Assembly: GCA_964650975.1 (NCBI GenBank)
Contig: CAZYWA010000337.1
Span: forward strand, 1-8,745
Length of the DNA: 8,745 bases
Direction: 5' to 3'
Origin: CAZYWA01 sp964650975 [NCBI: uncultured bacterium]
Lineage (GTDB): Bacteria; JADJOY01
The position numbers and the translations under genes were made by a program. Numbering within the stretch: the stretch's first letter is position 1; each line of letters starts with the position of its first letter. The notes beneath the pieces are model-generated. The model was not told the origin of the DNA. It saw only the letters and a program-made list of their open reading frames with translations, and did no database searches. Shown piece after piece: positions 1-8,745 of this stretch.

Positions 1-1
1 G

Positions 2-241
2 GCGGCGATCCCGGTGTACACCGAGTTCCTTCGCGAGCACGCGCTGCTCGAAGAGCGGGTGCTCTTCCCGCTCGTGGATCGGGCTCTCGACGCGGCCGCG
101 AAGGCGCGTGTGCAAGAGGAGTTCGACCGGATCGACGTTCGCCACGGCGGCGCCGAGGCCGTGGCGCGCTACGAGAGCCGGATCGAGGCACTCATGGCCC
201 CGACCAGCGTCCTCGACCCCAAGCCCAAGCACCCGTGGTGA
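2..241 (+). CDS. Hemerythrin-like (HHE) domain protein, C-terminal fragment
   Basis: The reading frame is open from the left edge (first full codon at base 2) to a TGA at 239-241, so only about 79 C-terminal residues are visible and the true start lies outside the window. The visible part is helical and contains REHALLEERVLFPLVDRAL, which resembles the EH-x3-EE-x2-LFP iron-ligand helix of hemerythrin/HHE cation-binding domains; a further His lies in DVRHGG. Family members are cytoplasmic four-helix bundles that bind a di-iron centre and act in oxygen, nitric oxide or iron handling. Which of these applies cannot be told from a fragment. The tail after the helix (PTSVLDPKPKHPW) is low in structure and looks like a natural C-terminus. 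The GTG at 14 is an internal valine codon, not a convincing start. The 193-base gap to the next gene holds a promoter-like sequence, so this gene is probably not in that operon. Confidence 0.68.
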   Translation, partial: AAIPVYTEFLREHALLEERVLFPLVDRALDAAAKARVQEEFDRIDVRHGGAEAVARYESRIEALMAPTSVLDPKPKHPW

Positions 242-278
242 CCGATCCGGGCATCCGCCGTCCGGTGCCGCGCCGCGG

Positions 279-308
279 TTGACAGCGTTCCGGCCGACTC
301 GCTAGACC
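279..308 (+). promoter_or_regulatory. Candidate sigma-70-type promoter for the beta-oxidation unit
   Basis: A perfect TTGACA (279-284) stands out in very GC-rich sequence. It is followed after 17-18 bases by CTAGACC (302-308), a weak -10 candidate: TAGACC matches TATAAT at three of six positions and lacks the final T. Transcription would start near 315, leaving a leader of about 120 bases before the dehydrogenase ATG at 435. The -35 box is the strong part of this call. No operator or riboswitch structure was recognised in the leader. Confidence 0.35.
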
Positions 309-416
309 GGCCATCTTTCCGCAGGTTTTGCGCCTCATCGCGCGCGTTCCCCGGGTTCGGGGGCGAGACCGGAAGCGCGCGCACGCCGGGGCCGGCCACT
401 CGGGTCGGCTCCCTCC

Positions 417-423
417 GAGAGGA
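417..423 (+). promoter_or_regulatory. Ribosome binding site that decides the dehydrogenase start
   Basis: GAGAGGA at 417-423 is a good Shine-Dalgarno match. It lies 11 bases before the ATG at 435 but only 2 bases before the in-frame GTG at 426. The GTG is too close to be used, so ATG 435 is preferred. The first beta strand of the Rossmann fold begins six residues after that ATG, as is usual for the family. Confidence 0.5.
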
Positions 424-434
424 CTGTGTCCGCC

Positions 435-1751
435 ATGGAACGCGAGATCCGCAAGGTGGTGGTGCTGGGTGCGAACGGAGCCATGGGCTCGGGCGCCGCG
501 GAGACGTTCGCCGCGTACGGCTTTCCGGTGGTGCTCCTGGCGCGCGACGCCGACAAGGCGAAGCAGGGCGTCGAGCGCGTGAAGAGCATGGCCAAGGCCG
601 AGCGCATCGCGGATCTGTGCACGCCGGGCGGTTACGACGCGGATCTGGAATCCGCCGTGCGCGACGCGGACCTCGTGTTCGAGGCGGTTTCCGAGGATAT
701 GGCCGTCAAGCGGCCGTTCTTCGAGCGCATCGATCGCGCGCGGAAGCCCGGCTCGATCGTCGCGACGGTCTCGTCGGGCCTCTCGATCGCCGAGATGTGC
801 AAGGGGCTGAGCGACGACTTCCAGAAGCACTTCCTCGGCATCCACCTGTTCAACCCGCCCAACGTGATCGTCGGCACCGAGGTGATCCCGCACGGCGGTA
901 CCGATCCCGAGCTGACCCGCTGGGTGATCGACTTCTGCCAGAAGCGGCTCGGCCGCGAGATCGTCGAGTGCAACGACATGCCGGCCTTCGCGGGGAACCG
1001 TGTGGGCTTCAAGGTGCTGAACGAGGTCGCGCAGCTCGCCCAGGAGCACGGCGTGGCGTTCATCGACGCGCTCATCGGACCGCACACCGGCCGCGCCATG
1101 CCGCCGCTCGCCACCGTCGATCTGGTCGGCTGGGACGTCCACAAGGCGATCGTCGACAACGTGCTCGCCAAGACCAACGACGAGGCACACTCGGCCTTCG
1201 CGATGCCCGGCTACATGTCCGCGATGCTCGCGAACGGCCACCTGGGCGACAAGACGCCGGCCAAGGGCGGCTTCTTCAAGAAGGTCCGCGAGGGCAAGGT
1301 CACCCACGTGTTCGTGCTCGACATCCCGAGCGGCGACTACAAGCCGGCCGCCGAGGTCGCGCCCAAACCGCTCGACTTCGTGAAGGAGATGCAGCAGCTC
1401 CACCACTTCGGCCGCTACAAGCAGGCGATGCAGGTGTTCCTGGGCGCCCAGGGCTGGGAAGCCGACCTCATGCGCAAGGTCATCCTCGGTTATCTTTCCT
1501 ACGGTCTCAACCGCGTGGGCGAGGTGGTCCGCGAGCCCCGCGACGTGGACCGCATCATGGGTTTCGGCTTCAACTGGGCCCCGCCGACGGTGCTGACCGA
1601 TCTCATGGGCGTGAACGAGACCATCGCCGCGATCGACAAGGCGGGCTTGCAGGTGCCCAAGGTGCTGACCGAGCACGCGGCCAAGGGTGGCGGTAAGCTA
1701 TTCCGCGAGCGATACGTGGACGTGGGACGATTCTTCGTGGGTGGTGCCTGA
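435..1751 (+). CDS. 3-hydroxyacyl-CoA dehydrogenase with two C-terminal domains
   Basis: This 438-residue NAD-dependent enzyme oxidises (S)-3-hydroxyacyl-CoA to 3-oxoacyl-CoA in beta-oxidation, in the cytoplasm. The N-terminal Rossmann domain (about 1-185) opens with KVVVLGANGAMGSG; the glycines G12, G15 and G18 give a GxxGxxG pattern in place of the usual GxGxxG. The catalytic region is clear: Ser in TVSSGLSI (about 114-117), His137 in GIHLFNPP, Glu149 in TEVIPH and Asn188 in AFAGNRVGF. A first helical C-terminal domain follows (about 190-290). A second segment with the same signature (LGYLSYGLNRVGEVV, then VDRIMGFGFNWAPP, about 350-385) makes the protein longer than single-domain enzymes of about 280-310 residues and resembles forms with a duplicated C-terminal domain. 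No enoyl-CoA hydratase domain is present. The start is ATG 435 on RBS grounds. The thiolase starts 65 bases downstream on the same strand, so the two are probably cotranscribed. Confidence 0.92.
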   Translation: MEREIRKVVVLGANGAMGSGAAETFAAYGFPVVLLARDADKAKQGVERVKSMAKAERIADLCTPGGYDADLESAVRDADLVFEAVSEDMAVKRPFFERIDRARKPGSIVATVSSGLSIAEMCKGLSDDFQKHFLGIHLFNPPNVIVGTEVIPHGGTDPELTRWVIDFCQKRLGREIVECNDMPAFAGNRVGFKVLNEVAQLAQEHGVAFIDALIGPHTGRAMPPLATVDLVGWDVHKAIVDNVLAKTNDEAHSAFAMPGYMSAMLANGHLGDKTPAKGGFFKKVREGKVTHVFVLDIPSGDYKPAAEVAPKPLDFVKEMQQLHHFGRYKQAMQVFLGAQGWEADLMRKVILGYLSYGLNRVGEVVREPRDVDRIMGFGFNWAPPTVLTDLMGVNETIAAIDKAGLQVPKVLTEHAAKGGGKLFRERYVDVGRFFVGGA

Positions 1752-1816
1752 GACTCTGACCGAACCAGCGATTCGCACCGTACTCATCCGAGACGGTAAC
1801 GAAAGCGAGGGGAGCC

Positions 1817-3046
1817 ATGGCTGAACCGGTATACGTCCTGGGAGGTTTCCAGACCGACTTCGCCCGCAACTGGACGAAAGAGGGCAAGCACATCGCCGCC
1901 ATGATGCGCGAGGCGGTCGAGGGTGCGCTCACCGAGACCGAGATCGACGCGAAGGACGTGCAAGTCGGCCACGTCGGCAACTTCGCCGCCGAGCTCTACT
2001 CGATGCAGGGCCACCTCGGTGCGTTCCTGGTCGACACGGACCCCGCGTTTTCCGGCTTGCCTACCGCGCGCCACGAAGCCGCGTGTGCCTCGGGCTCGAT
2101 CGCAATCCTCGCCGCGTCCGCCGAGATCGAGGCCAAGCGCTACGGCCTTTCGATGGTGCTGGGCGTCGAGCAGATGAAGACCGTCGATCCCAAGACCGGC
2201 GGCGACTACCTCGGCACGGCGGCCTGGTACGAGGTCGAGGCCAAGGGCGTCGAGTTCCCGTTCCCCAAGCTCTTTGGCAAGCTCGGCGACGAGTACGACA
2301 AGCGCTACGGCTTGAAGGACGAGCACCTCGCGCACATCTCGGCGGTGAACTACTCGAACGGCAAGAAGAACCCGCTCGCCCAGACCCGCAACTGGTACAT
2401 GAGCGAGGAGCACGCCAACTCGAACGGCAAGTACAACGACAAGATCGGCGGCCGCATCAAGATCACCGATTGCTCGCAGGTGACCGACGGCGCCGTCTGC
2501 ATCTTCCTCGCGAACAAGAAGTACGCGACCGAGTACGCCGCGAAGCGTGGCCTCGATCTCGCGAAGATTCCCCGCATCCTCGGCTGGGGCCACCACACCG
2601 CGCCCATCCGCTTCGACGACAAGGTCGCCGAAAGCCAGGGCAACCGCTACATCCTGCCGCACACCCGCCAGGCGATCCTCGACGCCATGAAGCGCGCCCG
2701 CGTGAAGAAGTGCTGGGACCTCTCGGCCATCGAGACCCACGACTGCTTCACGACCTCCGAGTACATGGCGATCGACCACTTCGGTCTCACCAAGCCGGGC
2801 AAGAGCTGGCAGGCGATCGAGGAAGGCGTGATCGACTTCGGCGGAAAGCTGCCGATCAACCCGAGCGGCGGCCTGATCGGCGCCGGCCACCCGGTGGGCG
2901 CCACCGGCGTCCGCCAGATGCTCGACGCGTGGAAGCAAGTGACCGAGAAGGCCGGCGACTACCAGGTGGACGGCGCGCAGAAGGTCGCGACGCTCAACAT
3001 CGGCGGATCCGGCACCACGAGCTGCGTGTTCATCGTCGGCACCTGA
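1817..3046 (+). CDS. Thiolase, SCP2-type (acetyl-CoA acyltransferase family)
   Basis: This 409-residue protein is a thiolase that should cleave 3-oxoacyl-CoA with CoA, or run the reverse Claisen condensation. The nucleophile is Cys90 in [13 protein letters not shown] at 308-311 replaces the NEAF loop of classical thiolases, and GHPVGATG at 357-364 carries the catalytic His358. The usual C-terminal CxG cysteine loop is absent; [12 protein letters not shown] (395-405) is there instead. From family knowledge, in SCP2-type thiolases the cysteine of HDCF takes over the role of the CxG cysteine, so this layout is consistent with an active enzyme. The ATG at 1817 is preceded by GAGGGGAG at 1807-1814. 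Its length is normal for the group. It lies directly behind the 3-hydroxyacyl-CoA dehydrogenase and uses that enzyme's product, and a terminator-like hairpin follows. Chain length and substrate cannot be told from the sequence; a sterol, branched-chain or dicarboxylic acyl substrate is as possible as a straight fatty acid. Confidence 0.93.
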   Translation: MAEPVYVLGGFQTDFARNWTKEGKHIAAMMREAVEGALTETEIDAKDVQVGHVGNFAAELYSMQGHLGAFLVDTDPAFSGLPTARHEAACASGSIAILAASAEIEAKRYGLSMVLGVEQMKTVDPKTGGDYLGTAAWYEVEAKGVEFPFPKLFGKLGDEYDKRYGLKDEHLAHISAVNYSNGKKNPLAQTRNWYMSEEHANSNGKYNDKIGGRIKITDCSQVTDGAVCIFLANKKYATEYAAKRGLDLAKIPRILGWGHHTAPIRFDDKVAESQGNRYILPHTRQAILDAMKRARVKKCWDLSAIETHDCFTTSEYMAIDHFGLTKPGKSWQAIEEGVIDFGGKLPINPSGGLIGAGHPVGATGVRQMLDAWKQVTEKAGDYQVDGAQKVATLNIGGSGTTSCVFIVGT

Positions 3047-3370
3047 GCGTCCCGGGCCGCCTGCGGGCGGCGTCCGAAACCAGGCCCGAGGGCGAGTCCC
3101 TCGGGCCTTCGTGCTCCTGCCCGCGGATTGGAGCCGGCCTCCGGCCGGGCGGCCCGGACGCGCTTCGATCGGAAGCGTCGTTCGCGCAAGTGATCGCACA
3201 CGCCCTGGAGCTTCGGTGGACGCTAGACCTCCTCGACCGTCTCATCGTGCCGAACGCCTAGCCGCCGTGAAACGAAGCGGTGAACCACGAATCCGCTCAG
3301 AGTTGGCCGGGGCGAACTCCCGCGGGCTTCCGACGGCCCGGCTGCTGCGAAGATCATCGGAAGACTTGGC
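3047..3370. other. Intergenic region between the thiolase and the repeat-protein genes
   Basis: This stretch of 324 bases shows no convincing gene on either strand; short open frames here have arginine-, serine- and proline-rich translations typical of GC-rich noise. It starts with a small hairpin (GCCGCC 3056-3061 / GGCGGC 3066-3071) and the long terminator-like hairpin at 3082-3108. A further GC palindrome lies at 3133-3145 (GCCGG CCT CCGGC). No good -35/-10 pair was found upstream of the next start at 3371. A TTGACG (3381-3386) with CAAGAT (3405-3410) at 18 bases lies inside the first codons of the next gene and is unlikely to be its only promoter. GGAAGA at 3359-3364 is the ribosome binding site of the next gene, six bases before its ATG. 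Confidence 0.6.
3082..3108 (+). terminator. Terminator-like hairpin after the thiolase
   Basis: The arms AGGCCCGAGGG (3082-3092) and CCCTCGGGCCT (3098-3108) form a perfect 11-base-pair GC-rich stem with a 5-base loop, 35 bases after the thiolase stop. The following sequence (TCGTGCTCCTG) is only weakly T-rich, so intrinsic termination may be partial, or the stem may mainly protect the mRNA 3' end. It separates the beta-oxidation unit from the repeat-protein unit. Confidence 0.6.
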
Positions 3371-5277
<1,907 letters not shown>

Positions 5278-5281
<4 letters not shown>

Positions 5282-7080
5282 GAAACACATCGCCGATACC
5301 AAGCACGGCGCTGCGAAGCCGGATCGCTCGCGGATTGTTGGTGGCCTGGCTCGCGGTCGCGGTTCCGCTGATCGCTTGGCGGCGGATCTGCGTCGCGGCG
5401 CCGCTGCCGGTCTTCGAAGCTCCGTGGATCGACGATTTCGGGTTGCTGGGCAGCATCCCTGAACCCGGAGCGGCGCCGGAGCTGGTGGACATCGACGGCG
5501 ACGGAGACCTCGATCTCTTCGTCTGGCTTCCGTGGGAGGAGCGGCTCCGCTTCTTTCGCAACGTCGGCACGCCATCGGCGCGTGCGTTCGAAGAGGAGTC
5601 GTCCTCCGCACTCGGCCTCACGCCGACTGGCATGCACGGAGTCTTCGCGGACGCCGACGGTGACGGCGACCTCGATGCCTGGGTCGGCGAGGTGGGCGGC
5701 AACACGTATCTCTTCGAGAACACCGGGACGCCCACCAGTCCGTCGTTCACGTTTCCCGTGTCCAATCCGTTCGGGCTCGACGGCATTCCGTCCGTCGCCG
5801 CGCCTTCACTGGTGGACATCGACGGCGACGGCGATCTCGACATGTTCCTCGGAGGCGGCGGGCTTCTCTTCTTCGCCAACACGGGCCAACCCGCGAACCC
5901 TCACTTCGCGTTTCCGGACTACCATCCGTTCGGCTTGCCGGGAGGCATATCCGACTTCGGCATCCTGGCGTCGTTCGCGGACATCGACGGCGACGGCGAC
6001 CTCGATGCGTTCGAGCGGTCTTTCTATTTCTACGCGGGCAGCGCGATCGCCGTCGCGAGCAACACCGGCACCCGGTCGAGCCCGGGGTTCGGTTCACCGC
6101 GGTACGATCCTTTCGGCCTGACGAGCAGCAGTTTCTATGGTTCTCCCCCGTCCTTTGGGGACATCGACGGCGACGGTGATCTGGACGCGATGGCCGGCGA
6201 CCGTTCGGGATCGGTGATGCTGTTCGAGAACACGGGCAGCGCCGTGAGCCCCGCGTTTCCCCCGACGAATCCGTTCGGGCTGACTGCCTCGGCCGTGACG
6301 CTCGCCGATCTCGATGGCGACGGCGATCTCGACGCGTTCGGCGACGGCCAGCTCTTCGAGAACGTCGGCAGCGCCGCGAGCCCGGTCTTCGCCGCGCCGT
6401 CGAGCTTGCTCGACTGCTGCAATCCGTTCGCGCTCACGGACGTCGACGCCGACGGAGACCTCGATGCTTTCTCGGGTCTGTGTTTCTTCGAGAACACCGG
6501 GACGGCGTCGAGCCCGGGCTTTTCCTCTTGCTCGTCCGGTGCTTTCGGGCTGTCCGGTCTCGCGGATTCCTACCTCGCCGACAGCTTCGTGGACATCGAC
6601 GGCGACGGGGACGTCGACGCCTTCATCGGGACCGCGCACAACGGCCTGGCGCTTTTCCGCAACACCGGCTCCGCCGCGAGCCCTGCGTTCACGGGACCGG
6701 CGTTCGACTCGTTCGGTATCAGCCGCGCAGGGTCCAACGAGGAGCCGGTTTTCCTGGACGTCGATCGTGACGGCGACCCGGACCTCTTCGTCGCCCAGTC
6801 GCAGGGTCTCATCTACTGGATGCAAAACTCCGGCACGGCGACCAGCGCTGCCTTTGCCTTCCACGTCCCCGATCCCTTCGGTCTGGTCGCCCCCAAGCTC
6901 GGCAAGCGAACCCAGATCTCGTGGGCCGACATCGACGGCGACGGAGACTACGACGCATTCGTGGGCACCAACGGCTACGGGCTCGTCCGCTTCTTCCGGA
7001 ATGTGCAGGCGACGCCGGTGTTCGGCGACGGCTTCGAGTCGGGGGACCTCTCCTCGTGGTCGGCTTTCGGGTCCGAATGA
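5278..7080 (+). CDS. Secreted FG-GAP/VCBS-like repeat protein, ten units (copy 2)
   Basis: This 600-residue protein (counting from GTG 5278) is a paralogue of the preceding gene along its whole length. A basic N-terminus (LRSRIARG) and hydrophobic core (LLVAWLAVAVPLIAW, about 20-34) form a signal peptide with likely cleavage CVA|AP after residue 40, giving the same mature start APLPVFEAPW as copy 1. Ten units follow with DxDGDGDxD loops, NTG turns and PFGL endings, so a calcium-stabilised beta-propeller-like extracellular protein is expected. Unit 2 has DADGDGD, unit 7 DVDADGD and unit 9 DVDRDGDPD. Cys402 and Cys418 in unit 7 match the copy 1 pair in place and spacing. Unit 6 ends with a CC pair. 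Lysine is nearly absent (two near the end, in KLGKR). The protein ends VFGDGFESGDLSSWSAFGSE. The open frame extends upstream to 4690, but that part reads as arginine-rich out-of-frame sequence over copy 1. The gene overlaps copy 1 by at least 4 bases and is probably translated from the same mRNA. Function is unknown. Confidence 0.87.
5488..6954 (+). repeat. Ten calcium-loop repeat units in copy 2
   Basis: The first Asp codon of each loop lies at 5488, 5650, 5815, 5980, 6160, 6307, 6439, 6592, 6757 and 6928. Spacings are 54, 55, 55, 60, 49, 44, 51, 55 and 57 codons. The profile follows copy 1, including the same short unit 6 (44 codons in both) and the second shortest, unit 5 (49 against 50). 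The loop codons are again nearly constant at DNA level. Confidence 0.9.
7018..7077 (+). other. C-terminal DGFESGD tag of copy 2
   Basis: The last 20 residues read VFGDGFESGDLSSWSAFGSE. They share (I/V)F-x-DGFESGD-x-S-x-WS with copy 1, and the DNA shares GCGACGGCTTCGAGTCGGG. The tag directly follows a truncated tenth unit, in the position where the NTG turn of a further repeat would begin. Confidence 0.6.
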
Positions 7081-7096
7081 AACGCGTGCTCGACCT

Positions 7097-8274
7097 TCAG
7101 AAGTACTTCGCCACGATCGCGTGGATCGGCAGCGCTGGCGGCTCGTCGTCGATGGTGTGGTTCGTGCCGAAGGTCGCGACCACCACGCGGTGCGGGCAGT
7201 CGACGTAGAGGAGCTGGCCGGCGAAGCCGCCTTTGACGACGATGCCGGTTTCGCTCACGTCGTCGAACTGGTAGCTCGAATGATCGGACCAGGGCGCGTG
7301 CTTGGCGCGCATGAGCTCGGGCCGCCGGACGCGGTGTCGACGAACTGCATCCCGAAGCGCGCCAGGTCGCGCAGCCGCATTGCCATTCCGCCGTGCGGGA
7401 TCGGGATGCCGCGGCCGTTCTCGAGCAGCGGCGCGTCGCCCTCCGCGCCGATCCGGCTCCAGATCTCGTCGCCGATCGCGTCCGCGAGCCGCTGGCCGGT
7501 GACGCGCTCGATCACCTCCGTCAGCACCAGCGTGTTGATGCTGGTGTAAGCCTGCTTCGTCCCGGGTGGCCGGATGCGCGCGAGCGTGCGCAGGAATCCG
7601 TAGGCGTCGCCCGATCGAACCTCAGCGGGCATGTCCTCGCTGGTCGGCTGCCAGCCGAGTGCCGCCTCCATCTGGAAATGCTTGTGGTGCGGATCGAGGT
7701 ACGCGGCCGTCGAGTCCTCGACGCCTTCGATCCCTGAGACCATGTCGGCCACGTCGCCGAGCTTGGTGCCGGCCCACGCGGTCCCTGCGAGATCCGGAAC
7801 GTAGGTCTCGACGGGCGCCGCCAGATCGAGCACGCCGCGGTCTTCGAGAATGCCGATGAGCGTGCCGACGAAAGACTTGGTGACCGAGAAGTTCAAGTGC
7901 CGGTCGTCGGGCCGCATGCGCGGGTACTGCTCGTACACGATCGCGCCGTTGTGGACGACGAGGAATCCGTCGTACTCATCGTCCGCCACCTCGCGCAGCG
8001 TCTCGTTCGAGGCCCCGCTCTCGTCGACCACGAAATCGCCGATCTCGGGCCGCGGCTGCCTCGGAAGCTCGCGCACCGCCCCCGCCCTTCGCACCACCGC
8101 CGCGGGAAACACCTCCGATGGATGGAGGTACACGAACCGCGACACCTCTCCGCCATCGTCCCAGGTGACGACGTTGGCACGAGACCGGAGCACGTAGTCG
8201 CTCGCCGCGGGCAGGAGCCCGGGCATCATCGGACAACCCGTGGACATCACCAGCGCGGCGATGAGAACTTGCAC
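7097..8274 (-). pseudogene. Serine hydrolase, beta-lactamase/NylB-like, putative lipoprotein, split by a frameshift
   Basis: Reading leftwards from GTG 8274, the first frame gives 339 residues and stops at 7255. Its last 20 residues are unlike the family, while the missing C-terminus lies in another frame at 7318-7097. Joining them with one extra base near 7319-7321 gives a protein of about 390 residues. The active-site SxxK is Ser130-V-T-Lys133 in LNFSVTKSF. A second motif is Tyr243-T-S-I-N247. The third, KGG followed by FAGQLLYVD, is in the shifted part. This is the COG1680/PF00144 pattern (class C beta-lactamase-like esterases, 6-aminohexanoate-dimer hydrolase); the substrate is unknown. 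The N-terminus MQVLIAALVMSTGC suggests a lipobox with Cys14, though it is short and uncharged. GGCGGAG lies 3 bases before the GTG; an in-frame stop at 8287-8289 rules out a longer start. The 339-residue form would lack KGG, so the gene is either inactivated or carries a sequencing error. The gene upstream on this strand ends 87 bases away. Confidence 0.8.
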
Positions 8275-8361
8275 GCACTCCGCCGATCATCGGCGATCGA
8301 CACGGGCGGCACGACGACGTGCCGCCGCAAGGCGTCGCCGCTTCGGTGCGAGGCGAGGTTT

Positions 8362-8745
8362 TCAGCGCAGCTCGCGCCGCGTCGCCGACGGGACGACGTG
8401 TATCCACCGGAAGAGCTCTTCGGGCGTGAGCGGGTCCTCGCCGGCGAGGAACGCGTCGAGCAGCTCGAGCGAGTCGACGCCCCAGAAGAGCTCGTCCTCG
8501 ACGACCATGCTCGGTACGCCGAAGACGCCGGCGCCGATCGCCTCCTCGGTGTTGGCGCGCACTCGCTGCTTTGCGTCGTCGGTGCCCGCTTCTCGCACGA
8601 TCGCGTCGCCGTCCAGGCCGACGCTCGTCGCGATGCTCGCGACCCTCTCCGCTGAATCCACGCCGCCGCCGCCCGCCCAGGTGGCCGCGTAGAGGGCGTC
8701 GATCAGCCGGCGCTGCGCGTCCGCGGCGCGCGGCAGCGTGGAAGC
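8362..8745 (-). CDS. 2-hydroxychromene-2-carboxylate isomerase / DsbA-like protein, C-terminal part
   Basis: The frame is open from the right edge to a stop at 8362-8364, so about 127 C-terminal residues are visible and the start lies outside the window. The fold signature is the end of a DsbA-like thioredoxin domain: a helical insert (LIDALYAATW, then VASIATSVGLD), then GVFGVPSMVVEDELFWGVDSL with the cis-proline GVPS turn, then a helix LELLDAFLAG. FWG-x-D-x-L is typical of the 2-hydroxychromene-2-carboxylate isomerase/kappa glutathione transferase group. These are glutathione-dependent cytoplasmic enzymes best known from naphthalene breakdown, but many members serve unknown substrates. The N-terminal active-site Ser, or the CxxC of a true DsbA, is out of view, so the subgroup is not certain. 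The tail after the helix (EDPLTPEELFRWIHVV) is a modest extension. The VDSAER valine (GTG 8659-8661) is internal. Confidence 0.82.
   Translation of the reverse strand, partial: ASTLPRAADAQRRLIDALYAATWAGGGGVDSAERVASIATSVGLDGDAIVREAGTDDAKQRVRANTEEAIGAGVFGVPSMVVEDELFWGVDSLELLDAFLAGEDPLTPEELFRWIHVVPSATRRELR

Noticed and set aside
192-1676. 494-residue open frame on the minus strand over the dehydrogenase
   Set aside because: It is antisense to a clear enzyme gene, has His/Arg/Leu/Glu-rich low-complexity translation and no recognisable domain; long antisense frames are common in GC-rich DNA.
1784-3199. 471-residue open frame on the minus strand over the thiolase
   Set aside because: The same type of shadow frame: antisense to a well supported gene, with no family motif and no sensible start.
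3221-3229. CGCTAGACC, identical to the -10 region of the candidate promoter at 300-308
   Set aside because: No -35-like sequence lies 16-18 bases upstream, and a 9-base match alone is weak evidence for a promoter or shared operator.
6094-6864. 256-residue minus-strand open frame over copy 2
   Set aside because: It is the reverse-strand reading of the repeat units (recurring VEIAVAVDV-like strings), produced by the repeated coding sequence itself.
7316-7326. Programmed ribosomal frameshift in the hydrolase
   Set aside because: The site reads GGCGGCCCGAG on the coding strand, with no slippery heptamer, internal Shine-Dalgarno or clear downstream stem; mutation or sequencing error is simpler.

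Overview
The window is a GC-rich (roughly two-thirds G+C by eye), densely coding bacterial segment. It has secreted calcium-loop repeat proteins, a putative lipoprotein and an SCP2-type thiolase next to a two-domain 3-hydroxyacyl-CoA dehydrogenase. This fits an environmental Gram-negative such as Myxococcota, the former Deltaproteobacteria or Acidobacteriota, but the phylum is a guess; there is no rRNA or marker gene to settle it.

Layout: (1) 2-241 (+), the C-terminal end of a hemerythrin-like protein cut by the left edge. (2) 435-3046 (+), a two-gene beta-oxidation unit: a 438-residue 3-hydroxyacyl-CoA dehydrogenase, then a 409-residue thiolase. A promoter-like sequence lies upstream and a strong GC hairpin downstream. 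Together they would perform the last two steps of beta-oxidation (3-hydroxyacyl-CoA to 3-oxoacyl-CoA, then thiolysis). (3) 3371-7080 (+), two overlapping genes for large exported proteins, each with ten FG-GAP/VCBS-like units built around a DxDGDGDxD calcium-binding loop. The two are full-length tandem paralogues that align unit for unit. They share the same mature N-terminus (APLPVFEAPW) and the same C-terminal tag (DGFESGD-x-S-x-W-S). (4) 7097-8745 (-), a convergent unit: the C-terminal part of a 2-hydroxychromene-2-carboxylate isomerase/DsbA-like protein cut by the right edge, then a putative lipoprotein serine hydrolase of the beta-lactamase/6-aminohexanoate-dimer hydrolase type. The hydrolase is split by a one-base frameshift near 7319-7321.

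The most unusual part is the pair of repeat proteins. The unit-to-unit spacing profile, the odd DVDRDGD loop in unit 9 and a 16-residue-spaced cysteine pair in unit 7 are all kept between the copies. This points to duplication of an already complete ten-unit gene. The shared short C-terminal tag is a candidate sorting or processing signal. No mobile element, CRISPR array, RNA gene or defence system is visible.
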